From CAVSVP01 sp963731125 (GTDB lineage: Bacteria; Pseudomonadota; Gammaproteobacteria; Competibacterales; Competibacteraceae), in NCBI GenBank assembly GCA_963731125.1, contig CAVSVP010000023.1, forward strand, positions 186,001-250,000: 64,000 nt of DNA, in the 5' to 3' direction. The translations under genes were made by a program, and so were the position numbers. Numbering within the stretch: the first letter of the stretch is position 1; the number at the start of each line of letters is the position of its first letter. This document shows, in pieces, positions 17,446 through 25,442 of the stretch. The notes beneath the pieces are model-generated. The model searched no databases and was not told where the DNA came from. It was given only the letters and a program-made list of their open reading frames with translations.

Positions 17446-19431
17446 ATGTTTAGCAAAATCTTGGTCGCCAACCGGGGCGAGATCGCCTGCCGTATCATTA
17501 AATCCGCCCGTAAGATGGGCATTCAAACCGTTGCCGTGTACTCCGAGGCGGACCAGACCGCGCTACACACGGAGCTGGCCGACGCGGCCGTGCTGATCGG
17601 CCCGCCCCCTTCGGGGCAGAGCTATCTGCGCATGGAGCGCATTGTCCAGGCCTGTCAGGACACCGGCGCCGAGGCGGTGCATCCCGGCTATGGTTTCCTC
17701 TCCGAAAACCCCGCGTTTGTCGAGGCCCTGGCCGCAGCGGGCATTACCTTTATCGGACCCAAGGCGCATGCCCTGACCAGCATGGGGGATAAGATTACCT
17801 CCAAACGCATCGCCCAGGAGGCCGGTGTCAACACCATTCCCGGGTTCGCGGGCGTCATCAAGGATGCCGGTCATGCCGTGGAGATCGCCCGGGATATCGG
17901 CTATCCGGTAATGCTCAAGGCCAGCGCCGGCGGCGGTGGCAAGGGCATGCGGGTCGCCTGGAACGATAGCGAGTGCCGGGACGGCTTCGAGCGGGCCAGC
18001 AACGAAGCCCGCTCCAGCTTCGGTGATGACCGGATACTCGTGGAGAAGTTTATCGAAGAGCCGCGTCATATCGAGATCCAGGTGCTGGCGGACAGTTACG
18101 GCAATGTGGTTTATCTGGGCGAGCGCGAATGCTCTATCCAGCGCCGTCACCAGAAGGTGATCGAAGAGGCCCCTTCGCCGTTTCTGGACGAGATGACCCG
18201 CCAGGCCATGGGGGAGCAGGCGGTGGCGTTGGCCCGGACCGTGGATTACCAGTCCGCCGGCACCGTGGAATTTATCGTCGATGCCCAGCGCAACTTTTAT
18301 TTTCTGGAAATGAATACCCGGCTGCAGGTGGAGCATCCGGTTACCGAGTTTGTCACCGGCATCGATCTGGTGGAGCTGATGATCCGGATTGCCGACGGCG
18401 AAAGGTTGCCCTTTACCCAGGCCGATGTCAAGCTTAAGGGCTGGGCCCTCGAGGCGCGCATCTATGCCGAGGACCCGTTTCGCAATTTCCTGCCTTCCAT
18501 CGGCCGGCTGGTGCGCTATATTCCGCCGGCGGAAAGTGCGGTGGTAAGGGTGGATGCCGGAGTGCAAGAGGGCGGCGAAGTCTCCATGTACTACGACCCG
18601 ATGATTGCCAAACTGATTACCTATGGTCCTAACCGCGAGCAGGCCATCGCCCAGATGCGCACCGCGCTGGATGCGTTTTATATCCGCGGCGTTTCCCATA
18701 ACATGGGCTTTTTGGCCGCCCTGATGGCGCATCCCCGCTTTGTGGAAGGACGCTTGACCACCAGTTTTATCGCCGAGGAGTACCCCGACGGTTTTCATGC
18801 CGCCGATGTGCCCCACGACGAACCGGCCCTATTAATTACGGTGGCGGCCGCGATTCACCGCCGCTATATGGACCGGGCCGCCCTGATCAGCGGTCAGATG
18901 CGCGGCCTGGAACGCCAGGTGGAGGACGATTGGGTGGTGTTTATGGGCGGCAAGTACTATCCGGTGCTCGTAAAGCCCGTCCCCGGCGGTCATGATGTGG
19001 TTTACAACGATAAACTCTATGCGGTGCGCAGCGACTGGCAGTTCGGTAACCCGATGTTTCGCGGCACGCTGAACGGCACCGACATCTGTGTCCAGGTAGA
19101 GCGGCGTTATCTGGAATACCGCCTGTTTCACAGCGGTTCCCAGGTGGATGTGCTGATCATGCGGCCGCGGACGGCGGAATTACATGCCTTGATGCCGGTA
19201 AAGGCGCCGCCGGATTTATCCAAGTTCCTGATTTCCCCCATGCCGGGACTGCTCACCCAGGTGTCCGTCGAGGCGGGCCAGGAAGTCAGGAGCGGAGAGA
19301 CGCTGGTGGTGATCGAGGCCATGAAAATGGAGAATGTGCTCTATGCCGAGCAGGATGGCGTAGTGGCGAAGGTGATGGCCAAGCCGGGGGACAGCCTGGC
19401 GGTGGATCAGCCGATTATTGAGTTTGAATAG
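17446..19431 (+). CDS. pccA: Acetyl/propionyl-CoA carboxylase alpha subunit (biotin carboxylase + BCCP)
   Basis: This is an ATP-dependent biotin carboxylase fused to its own biotin carrier, 661 residues. It begins MFSKILVANRGEIACRIIKS. The ATP-grasp loop KASAGGGGKGMR lies near residues 158-169. The carrier domain at the C terminus has the biotinylated lysine in EAMKMEN near residue 627. Between them is the PCC-type BT linker that binds the beta subunit. With PccB it should convert propionyl-CoA to methylmalonyl-CoA. Long antisense open frames across this GC-rich gene are shadows. Confidence 0.94.
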   Translation: MFSKILVANRGEIACRIIKSARKMGIQTVAVYSEADQTALHTELADAAVLIGPPPSGQSYLRMERIVQACQDTGAEAVHPGYGFLSENPAFVEALAAAGITFIGPKAHALTSMGDKITSKRIAQEAGVNTIPGFAGVIKDAGHAVEIARDIGYPVMLKASAGGGGKGMRVAWNDSECRDGFERASNEARSSFGDDRILVEKFIEEPRHIEIQVLADSYGNVVYLGERECSIQRRHQKVIEEAPSPFLDEMTRQAMGEQAVALARTVDYQSAGTVEFIVDAQRNFYFLEMNTRLQVEHPVTEFVTGIDLVELMIRIADGERLPFTQADVKLKGWALEARIYAEDPFRNFLPSIGRLVRYIPPAESAVVRVDAGVQEGGEVSMYYDPMIAKLITYGPNREQAIAQMRTALDAFYIRGVSHNMGFLAALMAHPRFVEGRLTTSFIAEEYPDGFHAADVPHDEPALLITVAAAIHRRYMDRAALISGQMRGLERQVEDDWVVFMGGKYYPVLVKPVPGGHDVVYNDKLYAVRSDWQFGNPMFRGTLNGTDICVQVERRYLEYRLFHSGSQVDVLIMRPRTAELHALMPVKAPPDLSKFLISPMPGLLTQVSVEAGQEVRSGETLVVIEAMKMENVLYAEQDGVVAKVMAKPGDSLAVDQPIIEFE

Positions 19432-19472
19432 GGGAGAGGACCCCCAAACCGAACTCAGGAAGGATGGAAAAC

Positions 19473-20336
19473 ATGACAAAACGGCCAGCCAAACCGGCGC
19501 CGCTGCGTGCCACCGTGCTGCTTCCCGCCCGCGAGATTCAGGCACTGGGAGCGGCGCTGTTGGTGGTGGGGTTGGCACTACCCTTCTGGGTGATTAAGGA
19601 ACGCACCCGGCAGGCCGCGGCGGAGCTCGACGCTGCCACCGCTCCCGCGGCCGGGCCGCTGCGCCCGGAGCTGGTGCGCCTGCCGAATGGTTCTCCGGAG
19701 CACGAAATTAAGGTGCCCTTTGCCCTGGCCGTGACGGAAGTGACCCAGGGCCAGTACCGCCGGGTCATGGGCAACCTTCCCCAGGATGCCTCGTGTTCCC
19801 AGCCCGGGGATGATCCCGAACTGCCGGTGGTCTGCGTCACCTGGTTTGAAGCCATTGACTACGGCAATCGCTTGTCGGCATTGGAAAAACTAGAGCCTTG
19901 TTACCGTTACAACCGAGGGAGCGAGCCCATCTGGGACGGGCCTGAGTGCCCGGGCTACCGTTTGCCTACGGGGGCGGAGTGGGAGCACGCGGCACAGGCG
20001 GCAACCCATAATCGCTACGCCGGCACGGACGCAGACGGTGAGCTTTGCCGTTATGCCAATGTGGCGGAGCGGCGGTTTGCCTGCGCCGATGGCTTTACAA
20101 CGGCGGCCCCGGTGGGGCATTTTCAACCCAATGCCTGGTTTTTGTACGATATGACGGGTAATGTGGCGGAGTGGGTCTGGGATCGAAATGCCGCCGGCCA
20201 GGTGCTGGTAAAAGGCGGCGCCTGGACCGCAGGCCCGGATGCGGCAGGATTGGCGCGGCAGGATTGGCGGGAACCGGCAGTTCGCCGGCCTGAGGTGGGA
20301 TTTCGGATCGCCCGCTCGTTTCGGCAAGATGGTTGA
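19473..20336 (+). CDS. Membrane-anchored SUMF1/FGE-fold protein without the catalytic cysteine pair
   Basis: About 287 residues with one membrane helix (about 23-43) and then a SUMF1-type domain, probably periplasmic. Family marks include EVTQGQYRRVMG, YRLPTGAEWEHAA, YDMTGNVAEWVWD, KGGAW and GFRIARSF. True formylglycine-generating enzymes carry two cysteines just after the RGGSW-like motif. Here that segment (TAGPDAAGLARQDW) has none, so sulfatase activation is unlikely and a binding role is more probable. I chose the ATG at 19473 because AGGAAGG sits 9 bp upstream, whereas it abuts the ATG at 19464. The gene follows pccA by about 40 bp, but a functional link is not evident. Confidence 0.82.
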   Translation: MTKRPAKPAPLRATVLLPAREIQALGAALLVVGLALPFWVIKERTRQAAAELDAATAPAAGPLRPELVRLPNGSPEHEIKVPFALAVTEVTQGQYRRVMGNLPQDASCSQPGDDPELPVVCVTWFEAIDYGNRLSALEKLEPCYRYNRGSEPIWDGPECPGYRLPTGAEWEHAAQAATHNRYAGTDADGELCRYANVAERRFACADGFTTAAPVGHFQPNAWFLYDMTGNVAEWVWDRNAAGQVLVKGGAWTAGPDAAGLARQDWREPAVRRPEVGFRIARSFRQDG

Positions 20337-20435
20337 TATATCTGGGGATTTGAGGTCCGCTCATTTTTCCACGAATGTAAGATAAATCAACCTGGTAGGG
20401 CTGGTTAACCTACCCACCGCGCCAAATGATGATGA

Positions 20436-20681
20436 TCAGGCCGGAACGTATTCGGGTACATCCCGTAACCGCATCAACCGATCCGCCTGGATAGGGAGCA
20501 GGGCATAAGTACGTCCATCTGGATCGGCGAACTCGACTTCAAAGGTGCTACCGTCATAGGTCATCACGATCGTGCCGATCTGGCCACGGCGGAGCAGTAA
20601 CGGCTGATCCGTTTCAAAGTGCTTTGCCGGTAGATCCTCAAGCAACGCGACGACATCGTGCAGATGAAATGGAGTATTCAT
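20436..20681 (-). CDS. DUF4926 family small protein
   Basis: This 81-residue protein matches the DUF4926 pattern: an N-terminal HDVVALLEDLP, then GQIGTIV, a VEFADPDGRTYA stretch and a short C-terminal helix, suggesting a small beta-barrel fold. The function is unknown. It starts 3 bp after the stop of the DUF6883 gene on the same strand, so the two are co-transcribed. I recall such pairs recurring in other genomes, with toxin-antitoxin-like size and spacing, but no activity is established. Confidence 0.8.
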   Translation of the reverse strand: MNTPFHLHDVVALLEDLPAKHFETDQPLLLRRGQIGTIVMTYDGSTFEVEFADPDGRTYALLPIQADRLMRLRDVPEYVPA

Positions 20682-20684
20682 AAA

Positions 20685-21017
20685 TTAAACGATATAACAA
20701 GTTGTCAGCCTGGGAAAGTCTTCACCATGGCGGATGATCCACACGGACAGCACGATAGCCGTGCCTTTCGCCGTATCGAGCGGGAAGCGAAGAATATAGA
20801 CCGCCCCGAAACCATTGTCACCTCTTGGCTCTACCTGGTCGGAAGATGCCGCGGCATTGAGCAGGGCATTACGAAGTACTTGTGCGTTAGCAAGGGTAAT
20901 GTCAAGGACTGAAGCAAACATATGCGCTTTATGCTTGCCTTCGCGATGCAAGGGGTTAAGAACGTAGTCCTCGAGTTTAACACCAAGATCTGCTCGTTCA
21001 CCGTTAGGAAGTTTCAT
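20685..21017 (-). CDS. DUF6883 family protein
   Basis: A 110-residue protein starting MKLPNGERADLGVKLEDYVL. An upstream in-frame extension to 21155 has no family similarity and overlaps the decayed DUF433 gene, so I chose the inner ATG at 21017. Conserved-looking features are LNPLHREGKHKAHMFASVL, a helical middle, and the end AWIIRHGEDFP-like strand (VWIIRHGEDFPRLTTCYIV). The family has been suggested to be toxin-like because of small size and paired occurrence. Here it pairs with DUF4926 downstream. No biochemical role is known to me. Confidence 0.8.
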   Translation of the reverse strand: MKLPNGERADLGVKLEDYVLNPLHREGKHKAHMFASVLDITLANAQVLRNALLNAAASSDQVEPRGDNGFGAVYILRFPLDTAKGTAIVLSVWIIRHGEDFPRLTTCYIV

Positions 21018-21074
21018 GCCAGCAATTTTACTGCCTTCATCGTTTGCTCGGAAGACAACCCGTACCACCTTCCC

Positions 21075-21311
21075 AAGGACGAGATCATTATTACCACATC
21101 TCCTGATCGACTTAACGGAACGCCTGTCTTTGCCGGAACGAGAGTGCCTGTACAAACGCTTATTGACTACCTCGAAGCGGGAGATTCTCTGGATGATTTT
21201 TTAGTAGATTTTCCGAGTGTATCACGCGAGCTTGCTATTGCCGTATGGAACTTGCGAATGAATAAAAAAAATTGGTCTGGTTCAAATCAAGGTAACACTC
21301 AGAGGGTCTAA
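21075..21311 (+). pseudogene. Decayed DUF433 (antitoxin-like) gene
   Basis: The translation contains an unmistakable DUF433 core: TSPDRLNGTPVFAGTRVPVQ, then an EAGDSLDDFLVDFPSVSREL stretch. Two defects suggest decay. First, no ATG, GTG or TTG lies near the expected N terminus; the open frame continues upstream to 20922 only through non-homologous sequence antisense to the DUF6883 gene. Second, after AIAV the frame reads WNLRMNKK, whereas one extra T near 21246 would give AIAVLELANE and a stop at 21263, the normal family ending. No PIN-like partner follows. Confidence 0.65.
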
Positions 21312-21374
21312 GTAAATGAAAAGACGATGTATTCCACAAAAAAGTGTTACCTTGCTCAGGGATCCATTTGAACC
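21279..21374. repeat. Imperfect inverted repeat downstream of the DUF433 remnant
   Basis: The left arm (21279-21299) reads GGTTCAAATCAAGGTAACACT. The right arm (21343-21374) is its reverse complement, interrupted by about 11 extra bases. The 43 bp between the arms are not coding. This could be a small mobile-element remnant or a large hairpin. It lies between the decayed DUF433 gene and the terminator of the SUMF1-fold operon. Confidence 0.5.
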
Positions 21375-21382
21375 ATGCCAAA

Positions 21383-21417
21383 AATTTAAAAAAAATCAGG
21401 GGGGCTCCGCCCCCCTG
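21383..21417 (-). terminator. Intrinsic terminator of the TIR-MoxR-SUMF1 operon
   Basis: A 9-bp perfect GC stem (21397-21405 with 21409-21417, loop of 3) is followed on the minus strand by A plus eight T. It lies 40 bp after the stop of the minus-strand SUMF1-fold gene, as expected for a rho-independent terminator. Confidence 0.8.
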
Positions 21418-21456
21418 AACCCCCAAATAAAGGGTAAAAGTATAAAGAACAAAGGC

Positions 21457-24420
21457 TTAGAACTGCCTGGCCAGGCGAAACCCCCTGCCGTAGTTCCGGG
21501 TAGCCGGCGTGTTCCAGTTGCGGCCCGCCGCACGCACCCTATGCGGGCCGCTGCCCCAGGAGCCGCCCCGGAGCACACGAGGGTCACCATAATCAGCACG
21601 ATTTTTGCTATAACACTCCTGCTCCGCACCACCGTAGTTTTTATCATAGACTGAGCAGGTCCATTCCCAAACATTACCCGCTGTATCATAAAGGCCAAAC
21701 GCATTCGCCCGAAAACTCCCTACCGGCGCCGTCTGTTTCCTGTCCCAGCGACTCCCGCAATTGTAGCAATTGGCATTATTGCTGCCGATATCGTTCCCCC
21801 ACCAATAAGCCGTCTGCGTTCCTGCCCGCGCCGCGTATTCCCACTCCGCCTCCTTCGGTAAGCGGTATGCTTCGCCCGTCTGCTCCGATAACCAGTCCGC
21901 ATAGTCCTTGGCATCTTTCCAGGTAACATTGATCACCGGTCGCCGTCCGCGGCCCCAGCCTCGATCGCCGGGTTTCTTACTGCCGGTAGCCTCCGCAAAA
22001 CGATCATATTCCTCAAAAGTCACCTCATACTTACCCACGGCAAAAGGCCGCTCAATGCGCACCAAATGCTGCCGCTCATTGTCATAGCGGCCCCCCTCAT
22101 CCTCCGGCGAACCCATCATAAACTCCCCCGCAGGAATGACCACCATCTCTGGTCCTTTTGAACCATCCTTCAACGTATCTCGAAATTCCGATTCAACCAG
22201 CTCCACCTCCCGGACAGCGGGCATTATTCCCGAGACTTCGATAGTCGTCGGTGGACGCAGCAGCCAGGTTTTCAGACCCGGCCATTGTTCCGCGACAAAA
22301 AAGCCTACAGTCACCGCCACTAACATGGTCAAACCAGGCTCCAGCCAACCCTGCCACGGCCGGCCCAGCAGTTCTCCAAGATGCAACCGGCCTGCCGCGT
22401 GCCCCGTCACCAAAGCCAATTGGTCCTGCATGCCGGGCTCCAACAGCGGCAATTCCTTTTGACGCTCCAGTTCCACTTCAATGGCCCGCAGTAATTCGGC
22501 TCCGGCAGCCCCGTCAAGCAGAAGAGGCAGCCGCGCCAGCGCCCGCTCCGGTTCCAGGCGCAGCAGATGAGAGATCCGCTTGACTTCCCAAAATTGGCGC
22601 AACAGCTCGTCATCGGGGCGGGTGGCATCCAGCTGCTCCAGCAGCAGTCGCCGGCCTTGCGCCTCAAGCCGCTGCTCGGCAGGCAATTCCGCATCGCGCT
22701 GGCGCTGTTCGCGAATCAGTTTGTCGACAAGAGCTTCACTGAGTACCAGCGTGCGGCCGTCCTCGCTCTCGGGATTGGAGTTGTTGTCTTCCCGGGCTAC
22801 CCACTCCAGCAGCCGCTGCAGATACCGTGGCGTCGGCAGGGCTGCGTTAAGGTCAGGAAAGCGCCGACGCAGATAGTCCAGTTGGTCCCAGGTGGCATCC
22901 GGCACCAGCGCCGCCAACAGGGCCCAACGCGGCAACGCTCGGGCAACCTCGGGATCGCTCAGCGGTTTGAGCGGCTCCCAGGTGGGCGTGCGTATGCCCT
23001 GTCCTCCTTCCGCAAGGTAGCGCGCTAGCGCCAGCAGGCCGGCCTCGCTAAAGGGAAAGCGCTGCAGGCCAAGCCCCTCCAGCTCGCGAATCTCCCGGCG
23101 TTCCCGACGGCGCTTGCCGAGGGGTCGCGGGTCGACGAGGTCCAGCCATGCCTTCACCGGCCAGGCGTCGAGTTCTGCCAGCCAGGCAGCGCGCTCCCGC
23201 AGCCCCTGGGTACTGAGGGCGCGGGAGATAATCAGCAGCGGTTCGTCGTCGGCATGACGGGCCAGCCGCTGCAAAGGTACCGGGTTGCCCGTGGCGGGCA
23301 TACTGACAAACAGGGGATCAAAACGGAAATCGTAACGGGCAAAACGTACTCCCAGCGCTGCCCAGCGTTCCAGCAGCCAATGAATGCCCGCCAGCCACGG
23401 GTAGTCGCCACGCTCAATGTCCAGCAGTACCAGAAACTGCCCGGCTACGGATTGAGACAGGTAAACCGGCGCCAGCCGTCCACCCTGCTGTATCGTGGCG
23501 TGCACGGTGGCCGTAATATCCAGGTCGGCGCTGCTCAGTGATCGGAATAACCGCCCTAGAATAGCGGCGGAATCCTCTGCCACGCTGACGGGCAGGGGAG
23601 GATACCGCTCGACCTGATAGGTCAGATGGAGCGGCGCCTGCCGCTGCTCTGCCTGCTCGGCAAGCCGCTTTCGCTCCGAGGTAACCCTTTGATGCCGTCG
23701 CACAGCCTGGGCCTGCCGGTAACGCTCAACCATGCCCGGCAGCAGCAGCCAGCGCAGGCCCACGCAAAAGAGCATCAAAGACAAACCGATCACCAGGGCG
23801 TCGCGGCCGTCGAGAGAACGTGGTTTGGGTTGGATTTCAACGGGCTCCGCCGAGGGGCGCTCCGGCACCAAAGGTTCTCCGCGAAGTATCCACCAGCGCT
23901 TGAGGCTATCGGGAGCGTCGGGTTCCGGCGGCGTCTTAATGGGTTCCGCATCCTCCACAGGCGGTTCCGGAGGACGCAGTGACAGCGTCACTAAGGCGGC
24001 AACCCCCAGGCCCAGTAGCAGGGCGATGGTCGCCAACCATAGCCGGCGGGGGGCATTGCGGATACGCTGCCAAAGCGACGCAAAAAAAGTATGCCACCAG
24101 GACCGGCGTTCACACTGGCCGGGTTCTTCCAGCGCGGGCGTTTCCGAATCTTTACCAGAGGGAACATTATCCGGCGCACTGGATGGTGGAGGTGCTTCCG
24201 AAAAGTAGAGATCAAACAGATTGACAATTTGCCGCCACTGCGCCTCATTCGTCGCTAGCAGTGCGGCCAGCCCGGCGCGTAGTTCGCGGCGGCTCAATGC
24301 CGGCCGCCGCGTCAGCAATTGCCGCACCTGGAGGTACTCCGCCGGGCCCAGGCGGATAATGCGACGCCGGTTGATGGCATCGAGAAAGGCTTGCACGTTG
24401 CGATCTGCCGCCCCGGCCAC
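21457..24420 (-). CDS. Membrane protein with vWA-like core and C-terminal SUMF1/FGE-fold domain
   Basis: This 987-residue multidomain protein starts with GTG 5 bp after the MoxR gene. Residues 1-75 form a helical domain. Hydrophobic helices lie at about 128-148 and 207-228. Residues 265-475 form an alpha/beta region that resembles a degenerate vWA domain (FLVLLDIERGD near 329-339, without the usual DxSxS metal site). Residues 490-690 are helical. A third helix lies at about 694-712. A SUMF1 domain occupies 755-987 (MVVIPAGEFMMGS, YRLPKEAEWEYAARAG, YDTAGNVWEW, LRGGSWG). Charge distribution places the core in the cytoplasm and the SUMF1 domain in the periplasm. The FGE cysteine pair after RGGSW is missing. 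The vWA reading is my inference. Confidence 0.85.
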   Translation of the reverse strand: MAGAADRNVQAFLDAINRRRIIRLGPAEYLQVRQLLTRRPALSRRELRAGLAALLATNEAQWRQIVNLFDLYFSEAPPPSSAPDNVPSGKDSETPALEEPGQCERRSWWHTFFASLWQRIRNAPRRLWLATIALLLGLGVAALVTLSLRPPEPPVEDAEPIKTPPEPDAPDSLKRWWILRGEPLVPERPSAEPVEIQPKPRSLDGRDALVIGLSLMLFCVGLRWLLLPGMVERYRQAQAVRRHQRVTSERKRLAEQAEQRQAPLHLTYQVERYPPLPVSVAEDSAAILGRLFRSLSSADLDITATVHATIQQGGRLAPVYLSQSVAGQFLVLLDIERGDYPWLAGIHWLLERWAALGVRFARYDFRFDPLFVSMPATGNPVPLQRLARHADDEPLLIISRALSTQGLRERAAWLAELDAWPVKAWLDLVDPRPLGKRRRERREIRELEGLGLQRFPFSEAGLLALARYLAEGGQGIRTPTWEPLKPLSDPEVARALPRWALLAALVPDATWDQLDYLRRRFPDLNAALPTPRYLQRLLEWVAREDNNSNPESEDGRTLVLSEALVDKLIREQRQRDAELPAEQRLEAQGRRLLLEQLDATRPDDELLRQFWEVKRISHLLRLEPERALARLPLLLDGAAGAELLRAIEVELERQKELPLLEPGMQDQLALVTGHAAGRLHLGELLGRPWQGWLEPGLTMLVAVTVGFFVAEQWPGLKTWLLRPPTTIEVSGIMPAVREVELVESEFRDTLKDGSKGPEMVVIPAGEFMMGSPEDEGGRYDNERQHLVRIERPFAVGKYEVTFEEYDRFAEATGSKKPGDRGWGRGRRPVINVTWKDAKDYADWLSEQTGEAYRLPKEAEWEYAARAGTQTAYWWGNDIGSNNANCYNCGSRWDRKQTAPVGSFRANAFGLYDTAGNVWEWTCSVYDKNYGGAEQECYSKNRADYGDPRVLRGGSWGSGPHRVRAAGRNWNTPATRNYGRGFRLARQF

Positions 24421-24425
24421 GCCGC

Positions 24426-25439
24426 TTAACCGCCTTGCCGTACCCGCTCCAGATCCTCACGGAGTTTCAGCAGGCAGCTCAGGGCCGGCAGCGTATGCCA
24501 GGTCACCGCCTCATGGTTTTCCGTGCGCGCCGCCTCGACGGCTAAGCGGCGTGCAGTTTCCGCCGGATCGAAAACCGTTAATAACACCGCCAGCCAGTCG
24601 AGTAGTTCTGCCGTGGCCGGTTGCTTAGTCAGCCGAAAGTGAGGGCTGCGCAGCTCGGTAAAGAGCGTGATGGCATTATGCTTGAGGGGTGGCGGTGCCT
24701 TGGGGAAATGCGCATCCAGAATTTCCTGAAGCCGCTTATGGTCGGGAAAAGGGATATAAAAAAACACGCAGCGCCGCAAAAAAGCATCGGGAAGCTGGCG
24801 TTCCACATTGCTGGTGATAATTACGAAAGGCTTGGGGGCGCCGGGCGGCGGCCGCATCTGCCGCGTCAGTCCGGCGTGGCCGGGCGCGATGGCATCCGGT
24901 ATGATGTCTTGTCCCTGGGGAATCTCCGGAATCTCAAACCAGCCCTGGTCCAGCTCCCGCAATAAATCATTGGGCAGGTCGCGGGGCGCCTTATCGATTT
25001 CATCAATTAATACCACCCGGCGCACCGGAGAGGTCAGGGCGATGCCCAGCGGTTCCAGGGTAATATAGTTCTGGGGGAAAGCCGCGCGGCGTCTGCCCTG
25101 TTCACCGCCGGTTTGCGCATCGCCGAAGCGGCGCACCGCATCGTAATGATAGAGAAGCTGCTGGGCGCGGGTTTCACTGCGCACATACTGGGCCAGCACC
25201 TCCCGGGGAGCGGATGCGCCAGCGGAATCTATGGTCAAACCGCTGGCGGCGGCAAAGGCAAAATCGGTTTTGCCGCAGCCCGGCTCCCCTGTCAACAGCA
25301 ACGGTCGGTCCAGGGCCAGGGCGACATTGGCGGCGGCCAGTAGGTCCGGATCGGCCAGAAAAGGTTTACCGTCGCGACCCACCATGCGGCCGGCATCCAG
25401 CAGAGAATAGGGCGGCTGATAAGCAACGGGTGTCGGCAT
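24426..25439 (-). CDS. MoxR-family AAA+ ATPase
   Basis: A 337-residue AAA+ ATPase with Walker A GEPGCGKT (51-58), Walker B VVLIDEID (142-149), sensor 1 ITSN (208-211) and arginine-finger region LRRC (221-224), so ATP hydrolysis looks intact. MoxR proteins usually work as remodelling chaperones with vWA-domain partners. The downstream gene carries a possible vWA-like domain, and the upstream gene carries TIR. Spacing is 3 bp from the TIR gene and 5 bp to the SUMF1-fold gene, so the three form one transcription unit. It most likely acts as the energy-dependent switch of a conflict-type system. Confidence 0.9.
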   Translation of the reverse strand: MPTPVAYQPPYSLLDAGRMVGRDGKPFLADPDLLAAANVALALDRPLLLTGEPGCGKTDFAFAAASGLTIDSAGASAPREVLAQYVRSETRAQQLLYHYDAVRRFGDAQTGGEQGRRRAAFPQNYITLEPLGIALTSPVRRVVLIDEIDKAPRDLPNDLLRELDQGWFEIPEIPQGQDIIPDAIAPGHAGLTRQMRPPPGAPKPFVIITSNVERQLPDAFLRRCVFFYIPFPDHKRLQEILDAHFPKAPPPLKHNAITLFTELRSPHFRLTKQPATAELLDWLAVLLTVFDPAETARRLAVEAARTENHEAVTWHTLPALSCLLKLREDLERVRQGG

Positions 25440-25442
25440 GGC

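Noticed and set aside
17563..18816. 417-codon open frame antisense to pccA
   Set aside because: It lies fully inside a clear carboxylase gene, has Gly/His-rich low-information composition and no family features. It is a shadow of GC-rich codons. The same holds for 16603-17526 against pccB and 13614-14471 against plsX.
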